A DNA stretch of 64,000 nt from Planosporangium mesophilum (GTDB lineage: Bacteria > Actinomycetota > Actinomycetes > Mycobacteriales > Micromonosporaceae), in NCBI RefSeq assembly GCF_016863255.1, contig NZ_BOON01000041.1, positions 1 to 64,000 on the forward strand, given 5' to 3'. Positions 41,418-50,596 of this stretch are shown here, in pieces. Position numbers and translations under genes: made by a program. The notes under the pieces were generated by a model. The model was not told where the DNA came from and searched no databases. It saw only the letters and a program-made list of their open reading frames with translations. Numbering within the stretch: the first letter of the stretch is position 1; the number at the start of each line of letters is the position of its first letter.

Positions 41418-41670
41418 CCGAAGATGCCGGGGCGCCGAGATCGCACTGACGCTGCGCGGTCGGCGGCCTGACCACCGCATCTCGGGCCGGTCCAGTGCCA
41501 GCACCGCGTCCAACGCGCCGGGCAACGCGTACACCGGCAGCGGCGCCGGCGGGTCGTCGCGCAACGCCCGCGCCCGCAGCAGCGGGGGTCATGTGAGAGA
41601 TGCTCGCAAGGACGCGGCCGCCGCCGGGGACGAGGTGCGGCCGCCGTACTCCGGCGTTAGCGTTGCTTGA
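41418..41670. other. Intergenic gap with an orphan coding-like segment
   Basis: No start-to-stop gene. The minus strand at 41590-41470 reads LLRARALRDDPPAPLPVYAL and ALDAVLALDRPEMRW, which looks like protein sequence but has no family I recognise and no start; possibly a gene remnant. Confidence 0.35.
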
Positions 41671-42927
41671 GTGCCCGTAACGAGAGTGGCCCGGATGGCG
41701 ACCGGAGCGTTCGTCGTCATGCTTGCGTTGGGCCTACTGGGAGTGCTCACATCGTCCACTCGCCGTTTGCACTCGACCCCCAGGGACCCCACACCCACCG
41801 ACTTCTCCCTGGGACCGCAGGACAGGTCCTCCCACGGCGACGACCTGGTGTCCGTCACGACCCTGGTGAAAAACCTGGACGTTCCCTGGGGCGTGACCTT
41901 TCTGCCCGACGGCGGTGCCCTGGTGACCGAGCGGCAGACGTTGCGGATTCTCAAGGTCGGACCGGGGCGGGGGCCGACCGGCGAGCTCACCGTGACCGGC
42001 GTGGCCACGATCACCGAGGCGTACTCCAACAACGAGGGGGGCCTGCTCGGCATCGCCGCCTCGCCGCACTTCGCCCGGGACAGCACCGTCTTCCTCTTCT
42101 ACACCACCAGGATCGACAACCGGATCGCGAAGATGCGGCTCGGCGGGCGGCCGGTGCCGATCCTCACCGGCATCCCGCACGCCGGTGTCCACAATGGTGG
42201 TCGGCTCGTGTTCGGCCCCGACGGCTTTCTCTACGCGAGTACCGGTGACGCGTCGCGGGCCGGGCACTCGCAGGACCTCGACGACCTCGGCGGGAAGATC
42301 CTCCGGATGACCACGGACGGCAGGCCCCCGCCCGGCAACCCGTTCCCGCGCTCGCTGGTCTGGTCGTACGGCCACCGCAACCCGGAGGGTATGGCCTGGG
42401 ACGACGAGGGCCACATGTACTCGGCCGAGATCGGCGAGGCGGTGTGGGACGAGCTCAACGTCATCCGGCCGGGCCGCAACTACGGCTGGCCGAAGGTCGA
42501 AGGCATCGGCACCGACCCGGCCTACGTCGACCCGATCGTGACGTGGCGCCCCGAGGTGGGTGTCGCCGACGGCGTCGCGATCCTCGGCCGGGTCGCGATC
42601 GTCACCTGCCTGCGCGGCCAGCGCATCTACCTCGTACGCCTCAACGACGCGGTGGTGACCGGCTTCAGCAGCCAGCGGGTCGACGGCGTCGGAGTCGGCA
42701 CGTCCAGCATCCGCTGGCGACCGGGCGCCGGCGTCGCGAGCCGCCCGATGGAGGCGCTGACCGGCAGGTACGGCCGGCTGCGCGCCGCCGTCCCGGCGCC
42801 CGACGGCAGCCTCTGGATCACCACGTCCAACCGGGACGGGCGTAACCAGCCCGTCCCGGAGGACGATCGGATCCTCCGGCTCACCCTGCACCCACCCGGG
42901 ACGAGCCCCACCCCGGGGCCGCGCTGA
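41671..42927 (+). CDS. PQQ-dependent sugar/sorbosone dehydrogenase-like secreted protein
   Basis: A 418-residue protein with a signal peptide or anchor (~11-28). The six-bladed beta-propeller (GSDH family) shows NLDVPWGVTFLPDGGALV, NNEGGLLGIAASPHF, IPHAGVHNGGRLVFGPDGF, SYGHRNPEGMAWD, RPGRNYGWPKVEG and a C-terminal APDGSLWITTSNRDGRN. The catalytic His is in the HNGG region. Soluble members oxidise glucose or related sugars with PQQ; the substrate here is unknown. The extracellular location follows from the N terminus. Confidence 0.85.
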   Translation: MPVTRVARMATGAFVVMLALGLLGVLTSSTRRLHSTPRDPTPTDFSLGPQDRSSHGDDLVSVTTLVKNLDVPWGVTFLPDGGALVTERQTLRILKVGPGRGPTGELTVTGVATITEAYSNNEGGLLGIAASPHFARDSTVFLFYTTRIDNRIAKMRLGGRPVPILTGIPHAGVHNGGRLVFGPDGFLYASTGDASRAGHSQDLDDLGGKILRMTTDGRPPPGNPFPRSLVWSYGHRNPEGMAWDDEGHMYSAEIGEAVWDELNVIRPGRNYGWPKVEGIGTDPAYVDPIVTWRPEVGVADGVAILGRVAIVTCLRGQRIYLVRLNDAVVTGFSSQRVDGVGVGTSSIRWRPGAGVASRPMEALTGRYGRLRAAVPAPDGSLWITTSNRDGRNQPVPEDDRILRLTLHPPGTSPTPGPR

Positions 42928-42940
42928 CGCCTGCCCGGCC

Positions 42941-43546
42941 TCAGCGATACACCCGTACCCGGCCGTTGGTGGCGTACGCGAGCACCTGGTCGATCTCTTC
43001 GACCGGCCGGCGGAGTGTCCTGACGGCGAAGCGGATGCCCTTGATGCCCAGCACCTTGCGGCGTAGGACGCGCTGGATGTCGGGATGGTCGAGCCCCACG
43101 ACTCCAGGTGTGGTCGCGGTGACGCCAGGTCCGAGGTCCAGGACGAGGAACCGCTGCCCACGCCATCTCGCCAGGTGGAAACCGGCGACCGCGTACCAGG
43201 GCAGGAACACCGAGTCCGACGCTGCATCGAGACTGAGGCGCAGCCCGTCGGCGGTGATACGCATCGCCACCGGGGGGACGCCCGCCGTCTCCCAGAACTT
43301 CCGCAGGCGCCGCACGGTGGCCAGCCGGCGCCCGCCGTCGGCGCAGAGGATCACTCCAGGGATGGCCATCAGCAGCAGCGCGAAGTCCGCTCCGGACCGG
43401 AAAGCGAGCGCGGTCGCGAGGGTGAGCGCGACGATCAGCACACCACCGGCCAACCCTGTCCAGGCAGAGGTGACCAGTGCGCGCAGGGTCACGACCCGCG
43501 CCCGTGACACCACCGCCTGGTCGATCTCCACGATGTAGTCCGGCAT
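42941..43546 (-). CDS. Membrane protein with PH-like domain
   Basis: A 201-residue protein with two hydrophobic segments (~22-60) and a C-terminal strand-rich domain (MRITADGLRLSLDAASDSVF, LPWYAVAGFHLARWRGQRFL) that matches bacterial PH-like proteins. ATG 43546 is chosen because the family begins MPDYIVEIDQ; a longer start at 43585 adds no similarity. Function unknown. Confidence 0.6.
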   Translation of the reverse strand: MPDYIVEIDQAVVSRARVVTLRALVTSAWTGLAGGVLIVALTLATALAFRSGADFALLLMAIPGVILCADGGRRLATVRRLRKFWETAGVPPVAMRITADGLRLSLDAASDSVFLPWYAVAGFHLARWRGQRFLVLDLGPGVTATTPGVVGLDHPDIQRVLRRKVLGIKGIRFAVRTLRRPVEEIDQVLAYATNGRVRVYR

Positions 43547-43656
43547 CGAGGCCTGTCCCGGGTGCACCCGCACAGTTTGGAGCACAGGTCCGGTGCCACC
43601 AAGTCCCGCTTCGGCTTCGGGAACGAGGACGGCATGGTGCCCGGTGCGCGGGACGG

Positions 43657-44556
43657 CTACCCGGACCTGCCGAGTTCGTCGACGAGGCGGGCGGTGACCG
43701 GGGTGTCGACGCCGTGCCGCCGGGCCGCGCGCAGGACAGCGCCGCCGATGGCGTCCAGCTCGGTCGGCCGGTTGGCCTCGACGTCGCGCTGCATGGAGGA
43801 CTTCATGCCCGGCGCCACCCGGTCGAACATGCCGAGGACCGTCGCCGGGTCCACCTGGGAGCCGGCTGCCCCCGCCACCGCGGCGACCTCGCCGATCACC
43901 GCTTCGAGGTCGGCTCGCCGCTGCTGGCGTACCACCCCGGCCGGCGCACCGGCGTGCGTGGTCAGCAGCGCCAGCGGCGCCAGGAACGCGAGCTTGTCCC
44001 AGAGCAGGGCCGTCTCGTCATCGCGGACCTTCACGTCGAGCCCGGCCTGCCCCAGCTGGGCCGCGAGCGCGTCGACACGGTCGCGCGGCGCGGTGTCGCT
44101 GGCCACCTCGATCCAGGAGAACGGGCTGGTGTGCTCGATGCGCCCGGGCGAGACCCGCGTCGACTCCACCCGGATCGCGCCGGCGACGACCTGCTCTGCG
44201 GGGAAACGCGTACGCAGCGCGGCCATGTGGTCGACGCCGTTGAGCAGGGGGAGCACCAGGCCGTCGCCCAGCGCCTGCGCCGGTACGCCGGTCAGCGCCG
44301 CGTCCAGGCTCGTCGCCTTGGTCGCCACCAGGCACAGGTCGACCGGCCGGTCGAGTTGCGCTGCCGCGGTCGCCGGCGTGTGGAAGTCACCGAACTGCGC
44401 GCTCTGCACGCTGATCCCGCCCGAGTTCAACGCCGCCGCGGTGTCCGGCTTCGCCACGTACACCACGGGGTGTCCGGCCCGCGCCAGGACCGCACCGAGC
44501 AGACCGCCGACCCCGCCCGGGCCGACGATCGCGACGCTCCACCGCGAATCAGACAT
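43657..44556 (-). CDS. 2-dehydropantoate 2-reductase family protein (PanE/ApbA-like)
   Basis: A 299-residue protein. Rossmann motif IVGPGGVGGLLGAVLARAG, then LCLVATKATSLDAAL and LPLLNGVDHM, the ApbA N-terminal domain; the helical C-terminal domain includes ALLWDKLAFLAPLALL and SSMQRDVEANRPTELDAIGG, with the Lys and Glu of the active site present. It would reduce ketopantoate or a related 2-keto acid with NADPH. ATG 44556 follows a weak ribosome site. The true pantothenate gene may be elsewhere. Confidence 0.85.
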   Translation of the reverse strand: MSDSRWSVAIVGPGGVGGLLGAVLARAGHPVVYVAKPDTAAALNSGGISVQSAQFGDFHTPATAAAQLDRPVDLCLVATKATSLDAALTGVPAQALGDGLVLPLLNGVDHMAALRTRFPAEQVVAGAIRVESTRVSPGRIEHTSPFSWIEVASDTAPRDRVDALAAQLGQAGLDVKVRDDETALLWDKLAFLAPLALLTTHAGAPAGVVRQQRRADLEAVIGEVAAVAGAAGSQVDPATVLGMFDRVAPGMKSSMQRDVEANRPTELDAIGGAVLRAARRHGVDTPVTARLVDELGRSG

Positions 44557-44649
44557 TCGCCCTCCCACTCACACGTCACCGCCAGCCGTGGTGATCATCG
44601 CGAAGTCTATGCCGGGCCCGCTGGGGCGAGTCAGCCCCGAGGGTCAGGG

Positions 44650-45225
44650 TCAACCGATCGCCGCCTTCATGAACCAGGACGTGACCCGGGGCCGGCCGTC
44701 GAGCTCCACTCGCCCGGTGGCCCACAGCAGCACCTGGACCGGGTCGCCGGGCGGGACGTCGGGGAACAGCCGGGCCAGTACCGCGGCGCACAGCGGCCCC
44801 GGCGGCAGCCAGTCGATGCCCAGACCCTGCGTGATGTCGTACGTGTGCATCAGGGTCTCGTTGACCCCGAGCGCCGCGAAGCCGCCCGGGTCGGTCGGTC
44901 CCCAGTGCCAGGCGCGGGCATCCGGTCCGGCCGCGGACAGCGCGCCGCTCAGGAGCCGTCCGCAGGCGGTGACCACTCCGAGCACGTCGCGCGGCGGCGT
45001 GCCGGCCCGGACGACCAGGTCGTACGGCAGGTAGCCGTCGCCGGCTCCGGCCGCTACCTGGCCGGCGTAGGCCAGCAGGTCATGGGCGACATGGGCGGCC
45101 GTCGTCCAGCAACTCCAGTCCAGGGATCCGGCCCGGGCCCGCCAGTCCCGGGAGGCGTGCGGGGTGAGTACCCGTACCATCTCGGCTACGGCCCGGTCGA
45201 CGTCGCGGCTGTCCAGGGTGTCCAT
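44650..45225 (-). CDS. Maleylpyruvate isomerase-N/DinB-like metal enzyme
   Basis: A 191-residue four-helix DinB/MDMPI-fold protein. WSCWTTAAHVAHDLLAYAG holds one metal His, and LGVNETLMHTYDITQGLGI the second His; TIGR03083-type features. Such proteins are mycothiol- or bacillithiol-linked enzymes, which fits an actinobacterium. The stop is 4 bp from the end of the decayed P450. Confidence 0.8.
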   Translation of the reverse strand: MDTLDSRDVDRAVAEMVRVLTPHASRDWRARAGSLDWSCWTTAAHVAHDLLAYAGQVAAGAGDGYLPYDLVVRAGTPPRDVLGVVTACGRLLSGALSAAGPDARAWHWGPTDPGGFAALGVNETLMHTYDITQGLGIDWLPPGPLCAAVLARLFPDVPPGDPVQVLLWATGRVELDGRPRVTSWFMKAAIG

Positions 45226-45228
45226 GTC

Positions 45229-45780
45229 TCAGATGGTCACCGTCAGCGCGGTGAGGCGCCAGGCCCCCGGATCCGGAATGCGCCGGGCGCCGCCGTCGGC
45301 GAGCGCGAGCCGAGGGAAGCGACGCAGCAGTGCGGTGAGCGCGACCTCGGTCTGTACCCGGGCCAGCGCCGCCCCGAGGCAGAAGTGCGGCCCGTGGGCG
45401 TAGCCCAGGTGCGCCTTCCGGCCGGCCGGGCACACGTCGTCAAGCAGAGCATCCACTATGTACTCGACTCGCGGCCGGAACTCGGCAGCGCGCCGGGCGG
45501 TGAACGCGGGGGACACCAACCGGCGCAGCCGGGCGTGCTCGGGCCCGTTCATCGAATGCATGGTCCGCATGTACTTGAGGCAGTGTTCGGGCACGTCGAG
45601 GCGCAGGTAACTGGCGTCGGTCGGCTCGAATCGGGGGTCCGTGAGCATCGCCTTCGCGTCGTCGTACCGGGTGACGGCCCACATCGTGCCGAACCCGGGC
45701 GCCACCAGGCGTGCGAGCGGCGCACGTTCGCGCGCCTGCCCGTACGCGGCGAGCGGGTCCGTCAGGACGGCCGGCGCGGC
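45229..45780 (-). pseudogene. Cytochrome P450 with internal deletion
   Basis: The minus-strand frame begins inside the P450 fold (LTDPLAAYGQARERAPLARL, AVTRYDDAKAMLTDPRF, MHSMNGPEHARLRRLVSPAF) and reaches RVEYIVDALLDD. It then jumps, in frame, to the heme segment AHLGYAHGPHFCLGAALARV with the Cys ligand. The I helix, ExxR K-helix and about 200 residues are gone. No start codon is present at the 5' end, where it abuts the next gene near 45780. Not functional as a P450. Confidence 0.83.
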
Positions 45781-46591
45781 GCTGGCGGACTTCGCGCGCG
45801 CCTGGCTGGCCCGCCTACCGCTGGCCACCGAGGACCGGCAGAGCGCGAGCCGGCTGGGGCGCGACCTCATCCCCGAAATCCTGGCCGACGACCGGACCAG
45901 CCGCCCGTATGCGCAGCTGACGAGCCTGAACGCGATCCTGCTCGGACTCGCGCTGGAGCAGTTGCGGCCGAAGCGGGCAGGGGCGCGCATGGTACGGGCG
46001 GCCGAGGTCGCCCTGACCGCCCTGCACGGCGCCGGCCAGCTCGCCGCGGCGGCGCCCGGGTTCGGTGAGCCGTTCGCCGTGGTCCGCGCCTGCCAGCAGC
46101 TCGCCGAGCTCGACCTCGACGACGGGTGGCAGCCCGCCCACCTGCCACACGTCCCGCCGGCCCGACCCGTCGACCGACCGTGGGCTCCGCCGGCCATGAC
46201 CGACGCCCTGCGCGACGAGCCGGCGAACCTGACCGGTGACGGCATCGTGGCGATCCTCGGTCTGCACCGCCTGGCCGCCATCGAGGAGGCGCTCCGTGCG
46301 GCGCCGCCGACGGCAGCGGTGACCGCGGTCCTCGTCACCGGTTACCCCGGCGAGCTCGGGCCGCTCGCCCGCCTCACGCTGACCGAGCTGCGCGGCTGTC
46401 TTCGGGCCGCCGTCCCGTCGACGGCCTGGCCGCGCCTCCAGATCGTGCACGACGAATCGGGTGCCCTCGCCGCCGCCGCGGACGTACTCGCGCGCAGCGA
46501 TGCCACCGAGAGCGCGGTACGCGTCAAGGCCGGCCGGATCGTCGCCCGTGCCGACGGCTACGGCGCCTGTCACGCGGTCGCCTCGGTGTGA
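45641..46591 (+). CDS. Hypothetical protein, probably 5'-truncated
   Basis: A frame of 316 codons from GTG 45641, but the first ~45 codons are antisense to the P450 remnant and look spurious. Gene-like sequence starts near 45776 (ALADFARAWLARLPLATEDR), where no start codon exists; ATG 45989 is the next. The remainder is Ala/Leu-rich and ends with VRVKAGRIVARADGYGACHA, which faintly resembles thioredoxin-like reductase tails. I do not recognise the family. The head-to-head junction with the P450 suggests a deletion removed both 5' ends. Confidence 0.4.
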   Translation: MSIAFASSYRVTAHIVPNPGATRRASGARSRACPYAASGSVRTAGAALADFARAWLARLPLATEDRQSASRLGRDLIPEILADDRTSRPYAQLTSLNAILLGLALEQLRPKRAGARMVRAAEVALTALHGAGQLAAAAPGFGEPFAVVRACQQLAELDLDDGWQPAHLPHVPPARPVDRPWAPPAMTDALRDEPANLTGDGIVAILGLHRLAAIEEALRAAPPTAAVTAVLVTGYPGELGPLARLTLTELRGCLRAAVPSTAWPRLQIVHDESGALAAAADVLARSDATESAVRVKAGRIVARADGYGACHAVASV

Positions 46592-46604
46592 CGCTTCCGG
46601 CTGG

Positions 46605-47669
46605 TCAGAGCCGCGCGACGGGCGCCGCCCGCTGGGTCGTCCAGCAGAGCAGCCCGACCGGCAGGATCGCCCAGCAGGACAGCAACCGGTAGACGAGTAC
46701 CGCGGCGGCGGCGGGTACCGCGGCCGCACCGGCGGCGGTGAGCGCGAGGAGCAGACTGGCCTCGATGACGCCGATGCCGCCAGGGGTGAGGGGAATCTGC
46801 CGGACCAGTTGCAGGGCGAGGTAGGTGGTGGCGACGGTCAGCGCGGGTATGGCGAGCGCCAGGGCCCGCAGGGCGGCGAGGAGGCACGCCAGGTCGGTCA
46901 GCCAGTTCAGCACCGCCAGGGCGGCGACGGCCAACCAGCATTCGACACCGACCGCCCTGGCCAGCGCCATCGAGCGCCGTGCGGTGTCGTGCAGTCGGCG
47001 TACCGGCGAACCCCCGCCGTCGTACGGCCGTGGGGCGGACGACAGAGCGGTGGCTCGACCGGGGAGGGGGCGGGCGGCGAGCAGGACCAGCCCGGCTACG
47101 GCCACCCCGGCGGTCAGGTACGTCAGCCGGGCGTCGGGAGCCACGGCCCAGAGCAGGGCGTCGCCGGTGTAGAGCAGGGCCAGGCCGATCAGCGAGGCGA
47201 GCCCGGACAGCACCATGACGGCGGCGGCGACGTGCTGGCTGGCGCCGCGGGAACGGAACTGCCGGAACGCGTAGCCGGCGGACACGATCGACCCGGCCGG
47301 CAGGGCGATGGCAATGGCCGAGCGGGCGTAGCTGACCGCCAGCGAGGTCGCCGCCGACATGGACACGCCGAAGGCGCCCAGCAGCCGACGCTGCTGCTCG
47401 CCGAACGTGGCCATGGACAGCACCTGGAGTACGGCCGCAGCGGCTAACCATCGGCCGTCGGCGTGGCGGAGGGCGGCCCAGGTCGAGGCCCAGTCTGGCA
47501 GGTTGCCGCGCAGCGCCAGGCCGGCGAGCACGACACCGCCGGCGAGCAGCGCCGGCCGCCACCACGACCGGCGTCGCCGCCCGTTGTCCCGGCCGGCGTC
47601 TTGGGTCAGGAAGCCGTCGAGAGACCGTGACGGAATCACGGTCTCTCGACCTTGCAGGACAGCTGTCAC
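46605..47669 (-). CDS. Flippase-like integral membrane protein (UPF0104/LPG synthetase TM family)
   Basis: A 354-residue protein with about 8 membrane segments and the family motif PGSIVSAGYAFRQFR and late QIPLTPGGIGVIEASL. Homologues include MprF's flippase half and AglD-type proteins, which move or modify polyprenyl- or phospholipid-linked groups. GTG 47669 is chosen because it overlaps the stop of a small upstream ORF (GTGA). A 14-bp perfect hairpin lies in its first codons. Confidence 0.8.
   Translation of the reverse strand: MTAVLQGRETVIPSRSLDGFLTQDAGRDNGRRRRSWWRPALLAGGVVLAGLALRGNLPDWASTWAALRHADGRWLAAAAVLQVLSMATFGEQQRRLLGAFGVSMSAATSLAVSYARSAIAIALPAGSIVSAGYAFRQFRSRGASQHVAAAVMVLSGLASLIGLALLYTGDALLWAVAPDARLTYLTAGVAVAGLVLLAARPLPGRATALSSAPRPYDGGGSPVRRLHDTARRSMALARAVGVECWLAVAALAVLNWLTDLACLLAALRALALAIPALTVATTYLALQLVRQIPLTPGGIGVIEASLLLALTAAGAAAVPAAAAVLVYRLLSCWAILPVGLLCWTTQRAAPVARL
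47617..47649. promoter_or_regulatory. 14-bp perfect hairpin in the flippase 5' coding region
   Basis: tcgagagaccgtga and tcacggtctctcga (47636-47649) form a perfect stem with loop cggaa, 20-50 nt after the GTG start on the minus strand. It could bind a regulator or stall ribosomes; no family motif. Confidence 0.5.
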
Positions 47670-47800
47670 GAGGAGGACGACGGCGACGGAACGGCGGAGC
47701 TGGGCGTGGTCGACCGGGTCTGGGTCGGCTTCCGGCTGTCGTCGCCGTCCTCGGCCACGGCCGCTGCGGGGGCGTTCTGCGGAGTCGCCTCGTCGCTCAT
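47666..47800 (-). CDS. Small Ser/Thr/Pro-rich leader protein of the flippase
   Basis: A 44-residue ORF starting MSDEATPQNAPAAAVAEDGD, with no hydrophobic segment, followed by a Ser tail. Its stop overlaps the flippase GTG (GTGA), so it is probably translated to couple the downstream gene. Short and low complexity, so confidence is limited. Confidence 0.45.
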   Translation of the reverse strand: MSDEATPQNAPAAAVAEDGDDSRKPTQTRSTTPSSAVPSPSSSS

Positions 47801-47978
47801 GTTTCTTGCTCCCGTAGGTCGTCGTCATGGTGGTCGGACCCATGCCGCCCACCGGAACATCCCAAGAATCGGCCGGTCAATAAAGATCTACAGCTACCGC
47901 GAATAAGAACTGGCTAAGAGCACCGTGGGCCGCCCGGGCGGCGTCCAGCTCGCTTGCGGGGCCGCGTTGGATGGATGC

Positions 47979-48519
47979 ATGCGCCCCGACTTCACCGTTC
48001 CCGCAAAGTTGACCGCCGGAGACCGGGTCGTGGTGGTCTCGCCCTCGTTCGCCGCGCCGGGCGCCTTTCCCGCCGTACACGAGGCGGCGATGCGCCGGCT
48101 GCGCGACGAGTTCGGCCTGGAGCCGGTGGAGTACCCGACCACCCGCCGGCTGGGCTCTTCGCCACAGGACCGGGCGGCGGACCTGATGGCCGCGTTCGCC
48201 GACCCGGCAGTACGGGCGGTACTGAGGTGTACCGGATGCTGCGCAACGCCGGCGAACGGGGCCTGCTGGCACAGTTCCCAGCCGTACTGGTCGGCACCGC
48301 CAAGGCCAGCAACCTGGAACGCCGCACCACGACCGAGCAGCGGGAACGGTACCGCGCCGAGCAGCGCGAGGCGATCCTTCGCGCCTTCGACCGGTACAAC
48401 CCGTCCGCCATGGTGGTCTTCAACGTGGACTTCGGCCACACCGATCCACAGTGGTATTGCCCTACGGAGGAACGGTCACCGTCGACGGTCCGGCACGCCG
48501 GATCACCTCACACTACTGA
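47979..48519 (+). pseudogene. LD-carboxypeptidase (peptidase S66/MccF-like) remnant
   Basis: From ATG 47979 the frame reads TVPAKLTAGDRVVVVSPSFA and ADLMAAFADPAVRAVL, the S66 N terminus, then breaks near 48225. A second frame gives AKASNLERRTTTEQRERYR and FDRYNPSAMVVFNVDFGHTD, the S66 C-terminal part, and a third frame VVLPYGGTVTVDGPARRIT ends at 48519. So the Ser nucleophile middle (~150 codons) is deleted and at least two frame changes follow. Intact S66 enzymes cut the tetrapeptide D-Ala or resist microcin C. Confidence 0.8.
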
Positions 48520-48790
48520 TCGGGCTGATGCACGACGTGATTGGCGTTTCCGGTGATACTTCTTGTCGTCACACCTATTCTGTACATGTTTGCCAAGCAG
48601 AACCGCGCGGTGGCACGCCGGGCCGTCAATGAGTCGGATCCGGTTGTGCTGAGCCGGCCGGCCGATCTTTGAACGAATCCAGGGGGGACCGGCGACCACC
48701 AGCGCCCGAGCGGCCACTGTCGGCAACGCCTGAGGCACGGTACGGTATCGCACGCGGACTCGTGGATACGTGCTGGGAGAGGGTGAGGAC

Positions 48791-49612
48791 GTGCCGGTCA
48801 CCGGGCAGCGAGTTGTCCGCCGAACCCTCGGGCGAAGGCTCACCCTGTTGCGTGCCGCCAGCGGTAAGAGCAGGCGCGAGGTAGCCGAGGAGAGGCTGGG
48901 CATCTCCGAGCCCACGCTGCACCGCATCGAGACCGGGAAGGTGCCGGTCACGGTGGCCAACGTGCGGGCGCTGTGTTGGCTGTACGGCGCGGACGAGAGC
49001 GTCACCGGCGCGCTGGCCGAGTTGGCGTTGGGCACCTCCCAGGAGGAGTGGTGGGATGCCAGCCCGGCGATCCCGGACTGGTTCAAGCTCTACGTGGGGC
49101 TGGAGGCCAGCGCCAGCCAGATCTGCAGCTACGACGGGGAGGTCGTGCCGGGCGAGCTGCAGACCGAGCAGTACGCCCGGGCGGTGTTCGCGGCGGAGCA
49201 GTCGACCACGAGCGAGACCGCCGATCGGCAGGTGAAGCTGCGGATACAGCGGCAGAAGACATTGTTCAGCCGCAGCCCCGAGCTGCGGTTGGTGACCGTC
49301 CTGGGTGAGGGGGCGCTGACCCGGCCGGTCGGTGGTGAGGCGGTCCTCAAGGCCCAGATCGAGCACCTGAGGCAGCTGGCGCGGCGTGACGACATCGAGA
49401 TCAAGGTGCTGCCGTGGTCGGTCGGCGCCCACGCCGCGATGGCGGGAGCGTTCCGGATCCTCGACTTCGACGACCCCGACGACCCCGACGTGGTCTACCT
49501 CGAGTCGCACGTGGGTGCCCTGTACCTGGAGGAGCCCGCGGAGGTCAACGAGTACCGGCGGATCTTCGAGCTGATCCGCAAGGACGCCATACCGGTTGAG
49601 GAGTACCGGTAA
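48791..49612 (+). CDS. HTH-XRE regulator with DUF5753 (Scr1-type)
   Basis: A 273-residue protein. N-terminal HTH (GRRLTLLRAASGKSRREVAE, GISEPTLHRIETGKVPVTV) and a ~170-residue DUF5753-type domain (EVVPGELQTEQYARAVFAAE, IEIKVLPWSVGAHAAMAGAF, VVYLESHVGALYLE). GTG 48791 has gagggtgagg just upstream. This family is usually encoded beside a DUF397 gene, present here at 50685, and is known in actinomycetes as developmental and toxin-antitoxin-like regulators (Scr1/WhiJ type). Confidence 0.9.
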   Translation: MPVTGQRVVRRTLGRRLTLLRAASGKSRREVAEERLGISEPTLHRIETGKVPVTVANVRALCWLYGADESVTGALAELALGTSQEEWWDASPAIPDWFKLYVGLEASASQICSYDGEVVPGELQTEQYARAVFAAEQSTTSETADRQVKLRIQRQKTLFSRSPELRLVTVLGEGALTRPVGGEAVLKAQIEHLRQLARRDDIEIKVLPWSVGAHAAMAGAFRILDFDDPDDPDVVYLESHVGALYLEEPAEVNEYRRIFELIRKDAIPVEEYR

Positions 49613-49770
49613 TCGGCCGAGCCGTCATCTGGTCCTGTTAGGACAGTCCACAAACTCTTGTACGGGCGGAGTCGGACGCGCGAGAATGCTCGCAACCCCG
49701 GTGAGGCGCCGAGCGGACGCGTTGGCGACAGGGCCGGTCCTCGGCGACGACAGGTGGAGGCACGACCACA

Positions 49771-50583
49771 ATGGACAACGGGGCGCAGGGTCGCACGCAG
49801 AAACCGGCGACCGCTGCCAGGATGTACGACTACTACCTGGGCGGCATCCATAACTTCCCGGCCGACCGGGAAGCGGCCGACAAGATCATGGCCCAGTTCC
49901 CCTTCGTGCCGATGGCGGCCCGGACCAACCGGGCGTTCGTGCGCCGCGCGGTGCGTCAGCTGGTGGACGCCGGGGTACGCCAGTTTCTCGACCTCGGCTC
50001 CGGCATCCCGACCGTGGGCAATGTTCACGAGATCGCCCAGAAGCAGGCGCCGGACACGCGCGTGGCCTATGTGGACATCGACTCGGTCGCGGTGGCCGAG
50101 AGTCTGGAGATCCTCGAGGGTAACGAGCGGGCTACCGCGGTACGGGCCGACCTGCGCAACCCTCGTGCGGTTCTCGACCATCCCGGGGTCCGGCGCCTGC
50201 TGGACTTCGATCAGCCGATCGGGCTCGTGATGGCCGCCGTGCTGCACTTCGTACCCGAAGACGCGGAGGCGTACGACCTGGTCGCCCAGTTCGTCGCCGC
50301 GCTCGCTCCGGGCAGCTACCTCGTCCTGTCGCACATCGCGGCCGAAGCCTTCGTGGCGGACAGCGACGAGGGCAGGGCCGCCCGGGAGGTCTATCAGCGG
50401 CGGACCGCAACGCCCGTCTGGTCGCGTAGCCGGGCGGAGGTTCAGCGGTTCTTCGCCGGCCTCGAGCTACTGGATCCGGGCCTGGTCGAGGTGCACGAAT
50501 GGCGGCCGGACGAGGATGCCCTCGAGGACCTTGGCGACAACCAGCGCAGCGGTAGTTGGGCCGGCGTCGGTCGCAAGGGGTAA
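49771..50583 (+). CDS. SAM-dependent methyltransferase, DUF574 family
   Basis: A 270-residue protein. Family opening ARMYDYYLGGIHNFPADREA, motif I QFLDLGSGIPTVGNVHEIAQ and Asp-ended VAYVDIDSVAVA, then VMAAVLHFVPED and SYLVLSHIA. DUF574 methyltransferases are abundant in actinomycetes near regulators of the whiJ type; substrates are unknown. It is inserted between the HTH and DUF397 genes. A terminator palindrome follows the stop by 14 bp. Confidence 0.87.
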   Translation: MDNGAQGRTQKPATAARMYDYYLGGIHNFPADREAADKIMAQFPFVPMAARTNRAFVRRAVRQLVDAGVRQFLDLGSGIPTVGNVHEIAQKQAPDTRVAYVDIDSVAVAESLEILEGNERATAVRADLRNPRAVLDHPGVRRLLDFDQPIGLVMAAVLHFVPEDAEAYDLVAQFVAALAPGSYLVLSHIAAEAFVADSDEGRAAREVYQRRTATPVWSRSRAEVQRFFAGLELLDPGLVEVHEWRPDEDALEDLGDNQRSGSWAGVGRKG

Positions 50584-50596
50584 GGCCATCTGAGCT

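Noticed and set aside
43477-46068. An 863-codon plus-strand frame
   Set aside because: Composition is the Arg/Gly/Pro-rich shadow typical of the antisense of high-GC genes; the minus strand holds PanE-like and MDMPI-fold genes.
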